64,000 bases of DNA from Cohnella sp. SGD-V74 (GTDB lineage: Bacteria > Bacillota > Bacilli > Paenibacillales > Paenibacillaceae), in contig NZ_PVYW01000004.1 of the NCBI RefSeq assembly GCF_003001675.1, positions 338,835 through 402,834 of the forward strand, in the 5' to 3' direction. The notes under the pieces were generated by a model that saw only the letters and a list, made by a program, of their open reading frames with translations, had not been told where the DNA came from and did not search any database. The translations under genes and the position numbers were made by a program. Below are positions 9,246 to 18,314 of this stretch, piece after piece; positions within the stretch are counted from its first letter, which is position 1; each line of letters opens with the position of its first letter.

Positions 9246-10774
9246 TAAGCGCATCCACCTTTAGCTGAATTTAACGAACCGCCGGTCGACAGAATCATCA
9301 GAGACTCCTCGGAGCATTCGCCTCGCGTCAACTCTCCCTTGATCTCTCCGTGATACATGACGCATACTCTGTCGCATATATTTTGCACCTCGTGTGCTTC
9401 TCCCGACATGACGATCACGCCGACGCCGTTCTTGGCCAGCTCCATGATCTGGGCGTAGATTTCGTTTTTGGCCCCGACATCGACCCCTTGGGTAGGGTTG
9501 GCGAAAATCATAATTTCGGGCCGGGTATGGAGCCACTTGGCCAGCACCGCTTTCTGCTGGTTTCCTCCTGAAAGGCTGGTGATCGGAGAGTGGAGCGCGG
9601 GCGCCTTGATTTTCAAAGCGTCGACATATTCGGCCGCGACGGCCAGTTCCTTTTTCTTATCAAGTCCTGCAAGCTTCCGGAAGCTTCCCAGAGTGGAGAG
9701 CGTGATGTTTTCCGTAACGGTAAGATCTTGGACAATGCCGTTTTCCTTGCGATTGTCCGGCACGTAGCCGAACCTTCTCGTCTTGGCTTGCTCGGGACTT
9801 TTGTTGACGATCTTGTTCCCCTTTACCTTGATCGTGCCGGAATCGATGCCAAGATCGCCGAAGAGCGCTCTCGCCAGCTCCGTGCGCCCGTCTCCCAGAA
9901 GTCCGGTAAACCCCAGAATTTCTCCTCTGTTCAATTGGAACGATATATTTTTCAAGCTGCCGCGTACGGACAAATTGTCGACTTCCAGCAAGACGCCTCC
10001 GATCGGATGCGGCTCGTATACCTCCACGCTTAGCACATCCCGGCCGACCATATGCCGGGCGAGCATCTCCGGAGTGGCCGAGCCTTCGGGCTTGCGAATG
10101 TCGTCTTCCACGATCTTTTCGCCGTTTCTAAGCACCGTATACCGGTCGCAAATCTCGACCACCTCTCCCAGCTTGTGCGAGATGAAGATAATGGAGGCTC
10201 CCTTTTCCTTCAAGGTGCGCATGATGGCGAAGACATGCCCGATTTCCGCGCTGGTCAGCGATGTGGTCGGTTCGTCCATAATGATGAGGTTGGCATTCCG
10301 AAGCAGCGCTTTGGCGATCTCGATAATTTGCTTATAGGAAGCGTCCAATTCGCCGACCATCGCTTTCGGATCCAGATGAATGCCCATATAATCGAAGATT
10401 TCCCGGCACTTGCGGATCATTTCCTTGGCTTGGATACGACCGTATCCGTTCGTCAATTCGTATCCGAGAAACAGATTTTCGTAGACGCACAGATCGTTAA
10501 CGACGTTTAATTCCTGGTGAATAAAAGCAATGCCCAGGCGCTGGGATTCGCCGGGAGAGTGGAGCGCGACTTCCTTGCCGCTTATTTCCACTTGGCCGCT
10601 GCTGGCAGGAAATACGCCGCCAAGAATGTTCATAAGGGTGGACTTCCCCGCGCCGTTCTCGCCCAGCAAAGCATGGATCTCCCCCCGGCGCACGTTCAAG
10701 CCTACATTCTTCAGCACGGGAACGGTATCGAAGGTTTTGTTGATCTCGATCATTCGCAGCGCATACTCGGACAT
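9245..10774 (-). CDS. Ribose-type (CUT2) ABC transporter ATPase, double NBD
   Basis: A 509-residue RbsA-like ATPase with two nucleotide-binding domains. The first has Walker A GENGAGKST and Walker B IIMDEPTTS. The second has the signature LSGGNQQKAVLAKW but a degenerate Walker B, IMIFANPTQGVD, lacking the Asp-Glu pair, and no intact Walker A (GLLGDGRTEL). One inactive site is common among CUT2 ATPases, and here the first domain should carry hydrolysis. The start is set by AGGAGGTG just upstream of the ATG. It lies between the binding protein and the permease genes. Confidence 0.93.
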   Translation of the reverse strand: MSEYALRMIEINKTFDTVPVLKNVGLNVRRGEIHALLGENGAGKSTLMNILGGVFPASSGQVEISGKEVALHSPGESQRLGIAFIHQELNVVNDLCVYENLFLGYELTNGYGRIQAKEMIRKCREIFDYMGIHLDPKAMVGELDASYKQIIEIAKALLRNANLIIMDEPTTSLTSAEIGHVFAIMRTLKEKGASIIFISHKLGEVVEICDRYTVLRNGEKIVEDDIRKPEGSATPEMLARHMVGRDVLSVEVYEPHPIGGVLLEVDNLSVRGSLKNISFQLNRGEILGFTGLLGDGRTELARALFGDLGIDSGTIKVKGNKIVNKSPEQAKTRRFGYVPDNRKENGIVQDLTVTENITLSTLGSFRKLAGLDKKKELAVAAEYVDALKIKAPALHSPITSLSGGNQQKAVLAKWLHTRPEIMIFANPTQGVDVGAKNEIYAQIMELAKNGVGVIVMSGEAHEVQNICDRVCVMYHGEIKGELTRGECSEESLMILSTGGSLNSAKGGCA

Positions 10775-10799
10775 TCTTGCACCTCCTGGAGGAAGATAA

Positions 10800-10830
10800 G
10801 CCGGAATCCGGATCGTTCCCGAACTCCGGC
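10800..10830 (-). other. Intercistronic hairpin between binding protein and ATPase genes
   Basis: GCCGGA at 10800-10805 pairs with TCCGGC at 10825-10830 in the 64-base spacer. Such hairpins after binding-protein genes often protect the upstream message and raise its level relative to the ATPase. That role is inferred from position only. Confidence 0.4.
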
Positions 10831-10838
10831 GCGATATT

Positions 10839-11798
10839 TTAGTAAGGAGAGCTTTCGTCCAGGTAATCCTTTACGTTGTCTCTGTCCACGATCTGGGAAG
10901 GCACGATCGTCTCAGCCGCCGGCGATTCTCCTTTGAGCACGGCGTCCGCGATTTTGACGCAGTCGACGATCATGTTCGGCGAGTACAGAGCGCTGGCCAG
11001 CCACAGGTCGTCCGGCACGATGGACATCAGCTTGAAGTACGACTGGGCGCCGCCGCCTCCGGTCATCACTTTAATGTCCGTTCTGTTCTGCTCTTTGATA
11101 GCTTGGTAGAGACCGACCGAGAGCTCGTCGTCGATCGAGAAGACGCCGTCGATCTTTTTGTTGGCCTGGAGCGCATCCGTCATCGTTTTTAATCCGGATT
11201 CCGGCGAGCCGTTCGGGCTGTCGTATTCTCCGATGATCTTAATGTCCGGCGCGATTTGAGCGATTGTGTCCTTGAAGCCCTTGATGCGCGATCCGTTGAC
11301 CGCTTCCCCGTAGGCGGCGATGCCGGCGATAATGACGTCGCCTTTCTTGCCGAGCTTCTCGGCGATGTAGTTCGCCCCCGCGACGCCCATTCCGTAGTTG
11401 TCGCCTGCGAGGTAGTGGTCCGGCGAGGTCGGGTTGATGCTTCTGTCGAAGGTGATCAGCTTGATTCCCGCATCCTTGATTCTCTGGGCGGCAACCGCGA
11501 CCTGGTCGTTATGCGGGAACAATACGATCGCTTGCGGCTTCAGGTTGATCAGATCGTCGATCTGGCTGGATTGCTCGTTGGGATCGGCCGAAGCGACCAC
11601 CTTGTAGTTCAGGCCAAGCTCTTGAGCCGATTTGTTGGCGTAATACTGGACGGCGGCAACCCATCCGGTCGGAGCCAGGGGGACGCTGATGCCGACGAGC
11701 GGTTTGTCGGAACCTCCGGAATTCGACTTCCCCGACGAACAGGCCGCCAGTACGGCGACGAGCGTCACGGCCATAAGGAAAGCTAACGTTTTTTTCAT
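10839..11798 (-). CDS. Ribose-type sugar-binding lipoprotein
   Basis: A 319-residue periplasmic-binding protein type 1 (RbsB-like) that captures sugar outside the membrane. The N-terminus is a lipoprotein signal with lipobox VLAAC (C20). The mature part begins LVGISVPLAPTGW and includes VLFPHNDQV and TFDRSI, typical of this fold. The frame is open from 11840, but AAGGAAGG precedes the ATG at 11798, which starts the MKKTLAFL signal peptide. It is first in the transporter-epimerase operon and divergent from the sensor kinase, which probably controls it. Confidence 0.92.
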   Translation of the reverse strand: MKKTLAFLMAVTLVAVLAACSSGKSNSGGSDKPLVGISVPLAPTGWVAAVQYYANKSAQELGLNYKVVASADPNEQSSQIDDLINLKPQAIVLFPHNDQVAVAAQRIKDAGIKLITFDRSINPTSPDHYLAGDNYGMGVAGANYIAEKLGKKGDVIIAGIAAYGEAVNGSRIKGFKDTIAQIAPDIKIIGEYDSPNGSPESGLKTMTDALQANKKIDGVFSIDDELSVGLYQAIKEQNRTDIKVMTGGGGAQSYFKLMSIVPDDLWLASALYSPNMIVDCVKIADAVLKGESPAAETIVPSQIVDRDNVKDYLDESSPY

Positions 11799-11846
11799 GA
11801 GAACCCTTCCTTTTCGTTTTGTAGGATGACTCGGTAACATGACCCC

Positions 11847-11852
11847 ATTATA
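11847..11852 (-). promoter_or_regulatory. -10 box of sugar transporter operon
   Basis: A perfect TATAAT on the minus strand lies 49 bases before the binding-protein start. No good -35 box is found at 16-18 bp, which fits an activator-dependent promoter, possibly served by the divergent response regulator. Confidence 0.45.
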
Positions 11853-11937
11853 AGGAACGCGATCGCCTCGGAATTCTCCCTTTCTTAACCCGTTTGGTGG
11901 ATTTTTTCAACTTTGGAACGAGAGCCGCGGGGGAGCG

Positions 11938-11946
11938 TGCTATAAT
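11938..11946 (+). promoter_or_regulatory. Extended -10 promoter of the kinase-regulator operon
   Basis: TGCTATAAT is a perfect extended -10 element 80 bases before the histidine kinase start. No consensus -35 is visible at normal spacing. Confidence 0.5.
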
Positions 11947-12026
11947 AATCGCAATAAGATGAAAGCGCATTATAAGGGAGTTCATAGACGAATCGATCCG
12001 AATGAAAAGTGGGGCCGGGGGAATCC

Positions 12027-13853
12027 ATGAAGCCGAATTCTATTCAACGTTTCTTCCGCTCGGCGGCAGCTTATTTGCAGTTGATCAAATGGAAGCTGTT
12101 TATTTCGTATGTGATTTTGTCCGTTCTGCCGATCTCCGTCATCTCGGTCGTTCTCTATTCCCAAGCCACCAAAACGATCGAAAATAAAATCGCCGTCTAT
12201 TCGCGGCAAATCATCTACCAAACGGTAGGCAAGCTGGACGGCAAGCTGGAAAGCGTCCAGGATTTAAGCTTGCAGATCGTAGCCGACGCCGGCTTCCAGG
12301 AGCGGCTGGAACGCGTGCGGAAGCAGACGGACTCGGAGCTGGCGACTCGGGAAATGAAAGATGTGGAGCGGGAGCTGGACCGAATTATCGGCTCGCGAAG
12401 CGACGTGGTCGGCGCGGAAATCGTCCTGAGCGGCTCGGACCGGGTCATGTCGTCCGGAGAATACTTGGTCAGCCCTCGGGAGCTCGGGAACGACCCGGCG
12501 TATTCGGAGCTGATGAGCCAGTCGGGCGCTTACGCTTGGAAGGGGGCCGTCAATTACGCGAGCTCTCAGGTGCTGTATCCGAACATCTCGATTCTGATGC
12601 GCAAAATCAAGTCGCTGCACAGCGGGGAAGACATCGGCGTGCTCGTCATGGGCATCAAGGAATTCGCGCTTGCCGATACGTACTCCTACATCGATCTGGG
12701 ACCGACCGGATTCGTATTCGTCGTCGACTCCGACCGCCGGCTGGTATCGCACCTCGACAAGAGCGAGCTGAACCGGGTGTCCGATTACCCGTTCATCTCC
12801 CGGATCGTTCGGTCGTCGGTGGACGAGAGCCGGACGTTCCCCTCCTATCTCGACGATAGGAAGGTGCTCGTCTCTTACGGCGTCTCGGAGCTTGCCGATT
12901 GGTACATGGTCAGCGTCGTTCCGTACGACTACTTGACCGAGGACATCGGCCAGATCAGGACCGTCTCCGTCAGGCTCGGGCTCATCCTGCTGCTGATCTC
13001 CGTCTTCGTCTCGTTCTATATTTCCTCTACGATATCCCGGCCGGCGGAGGTTCTCGTCCGCGCCATGAGAAGGGTGGAGAGCGGGGACCTGAGCGTGAAC
13101 GTGTCGCTGAGAACGGGCAACGAGATCGGCATGCTCGGCGGGCATTTCAATCATATGGTCAGGCGGATGAACGAATTGATCAAGCGCGTGTACGAGTCGG
13201 AGCTGGTCAAGAAGGAGGCGGAGGTGAAGGCGCTGCAATCGCAGATCAATCCGCATTTTCTCTACAACACGCTATCGATCATCGACAGCATGGCTTCCAT
13301 TAAGAAGGAGAAGGAAATCAGCGAGCTCGCGCAGCGGCTCAGCGATATTTTCCGATACAGCATCAGCGGCAACGACGTATCGACGATTCGGGAAGAAATC
13401 AATCAAGTGGAGCGCTACCTGTATATTCAAAAAATCCGTTACAAGGACAAAATCTCGGAAACGATCGAGGTCGATCCGGAAACGGAAAAAGGTCTGATTA
13501 CGAAGCTGCTGCTGCAGCCGATTGTCGAGAATGCCATCGTTCATGGCATCTGCAAGTCGCGGACGCCGGGCCATCTGACGATCAAGGTGTACTTGTCGAG
13601 CGAGGAGACGCTGAAGATCGAAGTCGCCGACGACGGAGCCGGGATGTCCCGGGAGCGGCTGAAGGAAGTTCAGAATCGTCTTCGCGAGGCGGACCGGCAC
13701 TCGTTGTCTGTGGAGCCGCGGGACGGCAACATCGGCATTGCCAACGTCCACAGGCGGATTCGTCATACATTCGGCGAGGAGTACGGTTTGGAAATCGACA
13801 GCGAGCCCGGCAAGGGCACTCGGGTCGTCATGAAAATCCCGATGCTGACTTAA
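12027..13853 (+). CDS. YesM-type sensor histidine kinase
   Basis: A 608-residue membrane kinase. Order: TM1 (about residues 20-42), an extracellular sensor region of ~250 residues (Cache-like), TM2 (LGLILLLISVFVSFYI, about 312-330), HAMP, His_kinase domain with QINPHFLYNTL (H410), and an HATPase domain with DDGAGMS and GNIGIANVHRRI. The frame opens at a GTG at 12009, but GGGGGAAT sits correctly before the ATG at 12027. The partner regulator follows 29 bases downstream and a sugar-binding protein after that. The divergent sugar transporter is the likely target. Confidence 0.92.
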   Translation: MKPNSIQRFFRSAAAYLQLIKWKLFISYVILSVLPISVISVVLYSQATKTIENKIAVYSRQIIYQTVGKLDGKLESVQDLSLQIVADAGFQERLERVRKQTDSELATREMKDVERELDRIIGSRSDVVGAEIVLSGSDRVMSSGEYLVSPRELGNDPAYSELMSQSGAYAWKGAVNYASSQVLYPNISILMRKIKSLHSGEDIGVLVMGIKEFALADTYSYIDLGPTGFVFVVDSDRRLVSHLDKSELNRVSDYPFISRIVRSSVDESRTFPSYLDDRKVLVSYGVSELADWYMVSVVPYDYLTEDIGQIRTVSVRLGLILLLISVFVSFYISSTISRPAEVLVRAMRRVESGDLSVNVSLRTGNEIGMLGGHFNHMVRRMNELIKRVYESELVKKEAEVKALQSQINPHFLYNTLSIIDSMASIKKEKEISELAQRLSDIFRYSISGNDVSTIREEINQVERYLYIQKIRYKDKISETIEVDPETEKGLITKLLLQPIVENAIVHGICKSRTPGHLTIKVYLSSEETLKIEVADDGAGMSRERLKEVQNRLREADRHSLSVEPRDGNIGIANVHRRIRHTFGEEYGLEIDSEPGKGTRVVMKIPMLT

Positions 13854-13882
13854 CGGCGCAGGAACGGAGGCGAGCGGAACCG

Positions 13883-15511
13883 GTGACGGACAAAATGAAG
13901 GTGATGATCGTCGAGGACGAGGAGATTACCCGCAAAGGAATCCTGGCGAAAATCGACTGGGAAGCGTTGGAGCTGGATTTGGCGGACGAGGCGGAAGACG
14001 CGGAATCGGCGCTGGACATTCTGGAGAGCCGCAAGGTGGATCTCATTATTACGGATATTTGCTTGCCCCGGATGGACGGCTTCGAGTTGATTCGCGACGT
14101 GGTCGGGCAGGGCAAGCAGGCGAAGTTCATCGTCATCAGCGGGCACGACAAGTTCGAATATGCCCGCACTGCGATGAAGTACAAGGTGACCGAATATTTG
14201 CTTAAGCCGATCAAGGAAGCCGATCTGAACGAATCCCTGCGCAAAATGAAGCAAGAGCTGCTGGACCAGCGTTCGCTCGACAGCCGGATGAGAGACGCGG
14301 CCCATCTGACCGATCAACAAAGGCAGCAATGGAGAGACGAATGGCTGGGCAGGCTCCTCGGGGCTCATTCTCCTGGGCCAGGAGATCTCGAGCATTTTCG
14401 CGAGCATATCGGATGGCGGGGCTCGGACCATGCCGTCGTCTCGGTCATGTCCTTGGCCCCTTTGGCCGAGGGGAGACCGGGGCTGCCGGAAGATCTTCTA
14501 TATTTCGGCTTGCGGAATATTTACCGCGAGGTCGCGGCGGAGGAGAAGACGGAGACGCTGTTGTTCCGCCATCCGCAAGTTCCCGGCGAGTACGTGTTCC
14601 TGAGCGGAGGTTCGGAAGCGCATCTGAAGACGAGGCTGTATTCGCTGTTCTATGCTTATATCGAGGCGATAAAACAGTATTTGCGAATGCAGGCGACGAT
14701 AGGCGTCGGCACCGCTTGCCAGGGTCTCGGGCAGATCGGGCGTTCCTACGCGGACGCTTCGTTCGCCGTCAGGGAACGCATATTGCGGGGAGCCGGCTCG
14801 GTGATCGATTACGGCTCGCTGTCCCGGCCGCAGCAGCCGGCACGATTGCCGCAGATCGATCGCGAGCTGCTGCTGTGTCTGGAGGAACGCAAGAAGACGC
14901 AAGCCCTTGCCTGCGTTCGCGCGATGTTCGAACGAATGGAGGCGGAGCGCCATCGTCTTAATCATCTCGACGTTCAGGAGATGATTATCCGCGCGTACAT
15001 GCTGGTCAAGAAGCATGCCGAAGACAACTGGCCTGGACAGGAGGGCGAGCGGACGCTGACGGACGACGTGCCCCGGCTGCTCACCAGCTGGCAGAGTCTC
15101 GACGAAGCGGAGCGCTGGTTCTCGAGGCTGATCGAACGCTATTTCGATAGGACCGCCCATGCGGCCGACCGAACGGGCAAAGATATCGTGGACATCGTTC
15201 GCAAGTATATCGATACCCATTTTCACCAAGACATCGGCCTTCAGTTCATCTCCGAGACGTATCATATTCACCCGATCTACTTCAGCCGGATCTTCAAGGA
15301 GCATGTCGGCCGGAGCTTCAACGGGTACTTGACCGGCAAACGGATGGAGAGAGCCAGGGAGCTGCTGCGCGATACGTCGCTGCGGCTGCAGGAAATCGCC
15401 GAGATCGTCGGGTACGAAGATCCGAAGTATTTCAGCAAAGTGTACAAGAAGTACTATGGAGCGAGTCCGAGTCTGCGAGGAGAAACCCTAGAACGGGAGA
15501 GGGACCGATGA
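13883..15511 (+). CDS. YesN-type response regulator, AraC DNA-binding domain
   Basis: A 542-residue regulator with an N-terminal receiver domain (VEDEE acidic pocket, phospho-acceptor D58 in ITDICLP, K in LLKPI), a long middle region, and a C-terminal AraC/XylS double helix-turn-helix (about residues 435-535; IHPIYFSRIFKEHVG and EIVGYEDPKYFSKVYKK). It starts with GTG, with GGAGG 12 bases upstream; the ATG at 13895 is a possible alternative. Its end overlaps the next gene by ATGA, so the kinase, regulator and binding protein form one unit. Confidence 0.92.
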   Translation: MTDKMKVMIVEDEEITRKGILAKIDWEALELDLADEAEDAESALDILESRKVDLIITDICLPRMDGFELIRDVVGQGKQAKFIVISGHDKFEYARTAMKYKVTEYLLKPIKEADLNESLRKMKQELLDQRSLDSRMRDAAHLTDQQRQQWRDEWLGRLLGAHSPGPGDLEHFREHIGWRGSDHAVVSVMSLAPLAEGRPGLPEDLLYFGLRNIYREVAAEEKTETLLFRHPQVPGEYVFLSGGSEAHLKTRLYSLFYAYIEAIKQYLRMQATIGVGTACQGLGQIGRSYADASFAVRERILRGAGSVIDYGSLSRPQQPARLPQIDRELLLCLEERKKTQALACVRAMFERMEAERHRLNHLDVQEMIIRAYMLVKKHAEDNWPGQEGERTLTDDVPRLLTSWQSLDEAERWFSRLIERYFDRTAHAADRTGKDIVDIVRKYIDTHFHQDIGLQFISETYHIHPIYFSRIFKEHVGRSFNGYLTGKRMERARELLRDTSLRLQEIAEIVGYEDPKYFSKVYKKYYGASPSLRGETLERERDR

Positions 15512-16575
15512 GAATACGCGGCAACCGCAGACATTGGCTGTCGATGCTGCTTGCGCTGGCGGTGCTGGGAGGAATGGCGGCCGTCGGATTGCGGACCTGG
15601 AACGGGGCGGGAGAAACGGCCAGGCCGCTGATCGTAGGCGTCAGCAACGGCTTTATCGGCAGCAGCTGGAGAACGCAGATGATCGAGAACATCGAGAAGA
15701 AGGCGGAAGAATACAAGCGCAAAGGCTGGATTTCCGAGCTGTACGTGCAGAACGCGGGTCAGGACGTCAACAATCAGATTGCCCAAATCCGCAATATGAT
15801 CGACAAGAAGGTCGATTTGCTGCTGATCGATCCGAATTCGGAAAGCGCCTTGAATCCGGTCATTGAGGAAGCCCATCGCAAAGGAATCCGCGTCATTACG
15901 TTCGACCAGTCGGTGACGAGCCCCTACGCGCTGAACGTCGTCATCGACCAGAAGGCTTGGGGAGCCCGGCAGGCGCAATGGCTGACCGAGCAATTGGGGG
16001 GAACCGGCCGCATCGTCATCATCGGAGGAGTGGCGACGAATCCGGCGAATGTCGACCGGCTGGAAGGGATGAAGGAAGTGCTTGCCGGGTTCCCCGGTAT
16101 CGAGGTGCTGGCGGAAGAGAACGGAAGCTGGGATTATTTGATCGCGCGCCGGGTCATGGCGGATATGCTGGCCTCTTACGCGGAGATAGACGGCGTGCTC
16201 ACGCAGGATTCCATGCCCCTTGGCGTACTTAACGCCTATCAGGTGGCGGGCAAGAAGCTGCCGGTCGTAACCGGGGAGACGTGGGCCGTGTTTCTGCGCA
16301 AGTGGAAGCAGCTGAAGGATGCGGAAGGCTTCGAAAGCTTCGGACAGAACAACCCGCCGGGCATCGGCGTCACCGCGCTGGGTATCGGCGTCCGGCTGGA
16401 ACAAGGCAAGATTTGGCGTGAACCTCCGTCCGGAGGCGCGTTCCATTACGAAGTGAGAAGGTTCGTCACCAACGATAATCTGGAAGCCGAGCTGGACAAG
16501 ATCAAGCATTTGCCGGACACGTACATTAGCGACGAATGGCTTTCGGAGCAGGAGTTGGACGAGTTGTTTCAGTAA
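15508..16575 (+). CDS. Membrane-anchored sugar-binding protein, probable sensor partner
   Basis: A 355-residue RbsB-type periplasmic-binding protein. It has an uncleaved-looking N-terminal hydrophobic segment (about residues 10-30, MLLALAVLGGMAAVGL) and no lipobox cysteine, unlike the transporter's binding protein at 10839-11798. The binding-fold motifs LIVGVSNGFIGSSW, LLLIDPNSE and VITFDQSV are present. Translation is coupled to the response regulator through ATGA. Being encoded with the kinase and regulator rather than with the transporter, it probably presents ligand to the kinase sensor region, as known for other kinase-linked binding proteins; this is inferred. Confidence 0.85.
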   Translation: MRIRGNRRHWLSMLLALAVLGGMAAVGLRTWNGAGETARPLIVGVSNGFIGSSWRTQMIENIEKKAEEYKRKGWISELYVQNAGQDVNNQIAQIRNMIDKKVDLLLIDPNSESALNPVIEEAHRKGIRVITFDQSVTSPYALNVVIDQKAWGARQAQWLTEQLGGTGRIVIIGGVATNPANVDRLEGMKEVLAGFPGIEVLAEENGSWDYLIARRVMADMLASYAEIDGVLTQDSMPLGVLNAYQVAGKKLPVVTGETWAVFLRKWKQLKDAEGFESFGQNNPPGIGVTALGIGVRLEQGKIWREPPSGGAFHYEVRRFVTNDNLEAELDKIKHLPDTYISDEWLSEQELDELFQ

Positions 16576-16635
16576 GTTGCGGCCATGATCGGCTATAATG
16601 ATCGTAAAACCGATAATCGCCTGGAGGATGAAGCA

Positions 16636-17316
16636 ATGTCGAAAACGATCGTGGATAAGCTGGGCCTGCGTAAATACGAGAGAGCCGCGATTTTGAACCA
16701 GCCGGAAGATGCGGATTATTTCGCGGAATTAACCGGGTACGATACGTCGCTCAAGGACGGCGGGTATGATCTTGTGTTCGCCTTCGTGCTGGATATGGAA
16801 TCGTTGAAGAACCTTGTCGGCCGCGTTATCGCCGAGGGGGCGCTGCGTCCGAGCGGCTATCTGTTCGTCGCCTATCCGAAGCTGGGCAATAAAAAGTACG
16901 CAACGTCCATTCACCGCGACGATCTGTTCCCTGGTCTCGGAGCGGACGAGGAAGGGTACATCTCGGGAAGCGCAGTTAAGTTCGCGAGGATGGTCGGACT
17001 GGACGACGTGTTTACCGTCGTCGGATTCAAGGAGGACTCCGCGGGCAAAGGGAAGATTTCGTCACGGGCGGCTCAGCCAAGCCAGCGGGTGGACGACTAC
17101 GTCGAGCTGATCCCGAGCGTGGAGCAGGATTTGGCCGATTCCCCCGAGCTTCTGGCTTTCTACCGGTCGCTTACCCCGGGCTATCGCAAGGACTGGGCGC
17201 GATACGTCTACAGCGCCAAGCAAGAGGAGACGCGGGCGAATCGGCGGGAGGAGATGAAAGCGATCCTTAAGGCCGGCTACAAGAGCCGCGAGCTCTATCG
17301 GCAAGCCGAAAAATAG
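16636..17316 (+). CDS. YdeI/OmdA-like protein with DUF3052-like N-terminus
   Basis: A 226-residue cytoplasmic protein. The N-terminal part (KLGLRKYERAAILNQPED, later GYLFVAYPK) resembles DUF3052. The C-terminal part (LLAFYRSLTPGYRKDWARYV, then RANRREEMKAILKAG) is the bacteriocin-protection YdeI/OmpD-associated helical domain. The biochemical role of these domains is unknown. GGAGG upstream fixes the ATG at 16636, although the frame opens at 16585. It seems to be a single-gene unit between the sensor operon and the TPP riboswitch. Confidence 0.7.
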   Translation: MSKTIVDKLGLRKYERAAILNQPEDADYFAELTGYDTSLKDGGYDLVFAFVLDMESLKNLVGRVIAEGALRPSGYLFVAYPKLGNKKYATSIHRDDLFPGLGADEEGYISGSAVKFARMVGLDDVFTVVGFKEDSAGKGKISSRAAQPSQRVDDYVELIPSVEQDLADSPELLAFYRSLTPGYRKDWARYVYSAKQEETRANRREEMKAILKAGYKSRELYRQAEK

Positions 17317-17424
17317 GAGGGTGAGTCTGTGGCGGACGGTAACGAGCGGTATCAATAGAGGATTATCGGGCAATATCGTATTGCCAAAACCGTGAGCATA
17401 AGATAAGTTATAGATAATTGAATC

Positions 17425-17524
17425 GCAAAGAAACGGGTGCTTGATGAAGTCAGGCTGAGATTGCGGCCGTATGCCGCTGACCGTCGATCTGATCTGGGTA
17501 ATGCCAGCGTAGAGACAACTTTGG
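17425..17524 (+). promoter_or_regulatory. TPP (thiamine pyrophosphate) riboswitch
   Basis: The THI-box core is intact: GGGTGC at 17435-17440, GGCTGAGA at 17453-17460, then CTGATCTGGGTAATGCCAGC and GTAGAGA ending near 17515. The closing stem may be CAAAG at 17426-17430 with CTTTG at 17519-17523. It lies upstream of the ykoE-ykoD-ykoC transporter genes and is followed by an intrinsic terminator, so TPP should switch transcription off. The region 17317-17424 before it shows no gene. Confidence 0.93.
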
Positions 17525-17550
17525 TCGCGTATCTTCGGATGCCGTGCGCT

Positions 17551-17585
17551 AGCCTGCCCTGCTCGTAAGGGGCGGGCTTTTTCGT
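17551..17585 (+). terminator. TPP-controlled attenuator
   Basis: AGCCTGCCC pairs with GGGCGGGCT around an eight-base loop and is followed by a T-run. It stands between the riboswitch and ykoE, the place expected for the regulated terminator. Confidence 0.85.
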
Positions 17586-17705
17586 TTGCGGTCAAGCCGC
17601 TTCGGGGCGTGCGGAGTACAAGGGCAGCCCGGAAGACTTCGTTGCTCGATTGCCCGTCTAAGCGTTCAAGAGGGAACACAATACGGGAGAGGAAGTGTTG
17701 AAGTT

Positions 17706-18314
17706 ATGGCGCAAGCCGGACAAGGGACGAAGTCCCGGGGATTGAAATTGACCGATATTCTGGTCACGGTCGTGATCGCGGTCGTATTCGGCATCATCTA
17801 CAAAATATGGGGCCCGATGTACGACGTCTTTAAGCCGCTCGGGCTGCATGCGGAGCAGTTGTCGTACGGTATGTGGTTCCTGGCGGGGACGTTCGCGTTC
17901 CTCGTCATCCGCAAGCCGGGCGTGGCGGTGCTGGCCGAGGTCGCGGCGGCCAGCGTAAGCGCGCTGCTCGGCAGCGAATGGGGCATCTCGACGCTGTGGT
18001 ACGGGCTGCTGCAGGGGCTCGGAGCTGAGATCGTGTTCGCGATCTTCCTGTACCGCAACTTCTCGGTGTGGGTCGCATCTCTGGCGGCGATCGGTGCGGC
18101 GGCGGGGTCGCTGGTGCTGGATTTTGGCTACGGCTACATTGAGCAGCTCACGGCGTGGAACTACACGCTGTTCATCGGGCTGCGCCTGATCGGCAGCATC
18201 GTCATCGCGGGCATCTTCGCTTATTCGTTGGCCAAGGCGCTGGAGCTGACGGGCGTGACCAAGGTGCTGCGTCCCGCTTCGAAGCAGGACTTCGACGCGC
18301 TTCACCGGGCATGA
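17706..18314 (+). CDS. ykoE: Thiamine/HMP ECF transporter substrate component YkoE
   Basis: A 202-residue membrane protein of the YkoE family, the substrate-binding S component of an energy-coupling transporter for thiamine or its hydroxymethylpyrimidine precursor. Five to six hydrophobic segments are visible, beginning ILVTVVIAVVFGIIYKIWGPMY, with the aromatic-rich GYGYIEQLTAWNYTLF near residue 145. The upstream TPP riboswitch gives strong support for the substrate class. The start ATG at 17706 has GAGAGGAAG upstream. The end overlaps ykoD by ATGA. Confidence 0.92.
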   Translation: MAQAGQGTKSRGLKLTDILVTVVIAVVFGIIYKIWGPMYDVFKPLGLHAEQLSYGMWFLAGTFAFLVIRKPGVAVLAEVAAASVSALLGSEWGISTLWYGLLQGLGAEIVFAIFLYRNFSVWVASLAAIGAAAGSLVLDFGYGYIEQLTAWNYTLFIGLRLIGSIVIAGIFAYSLAKALELTGVTKVLRPASKQDFDALHRA

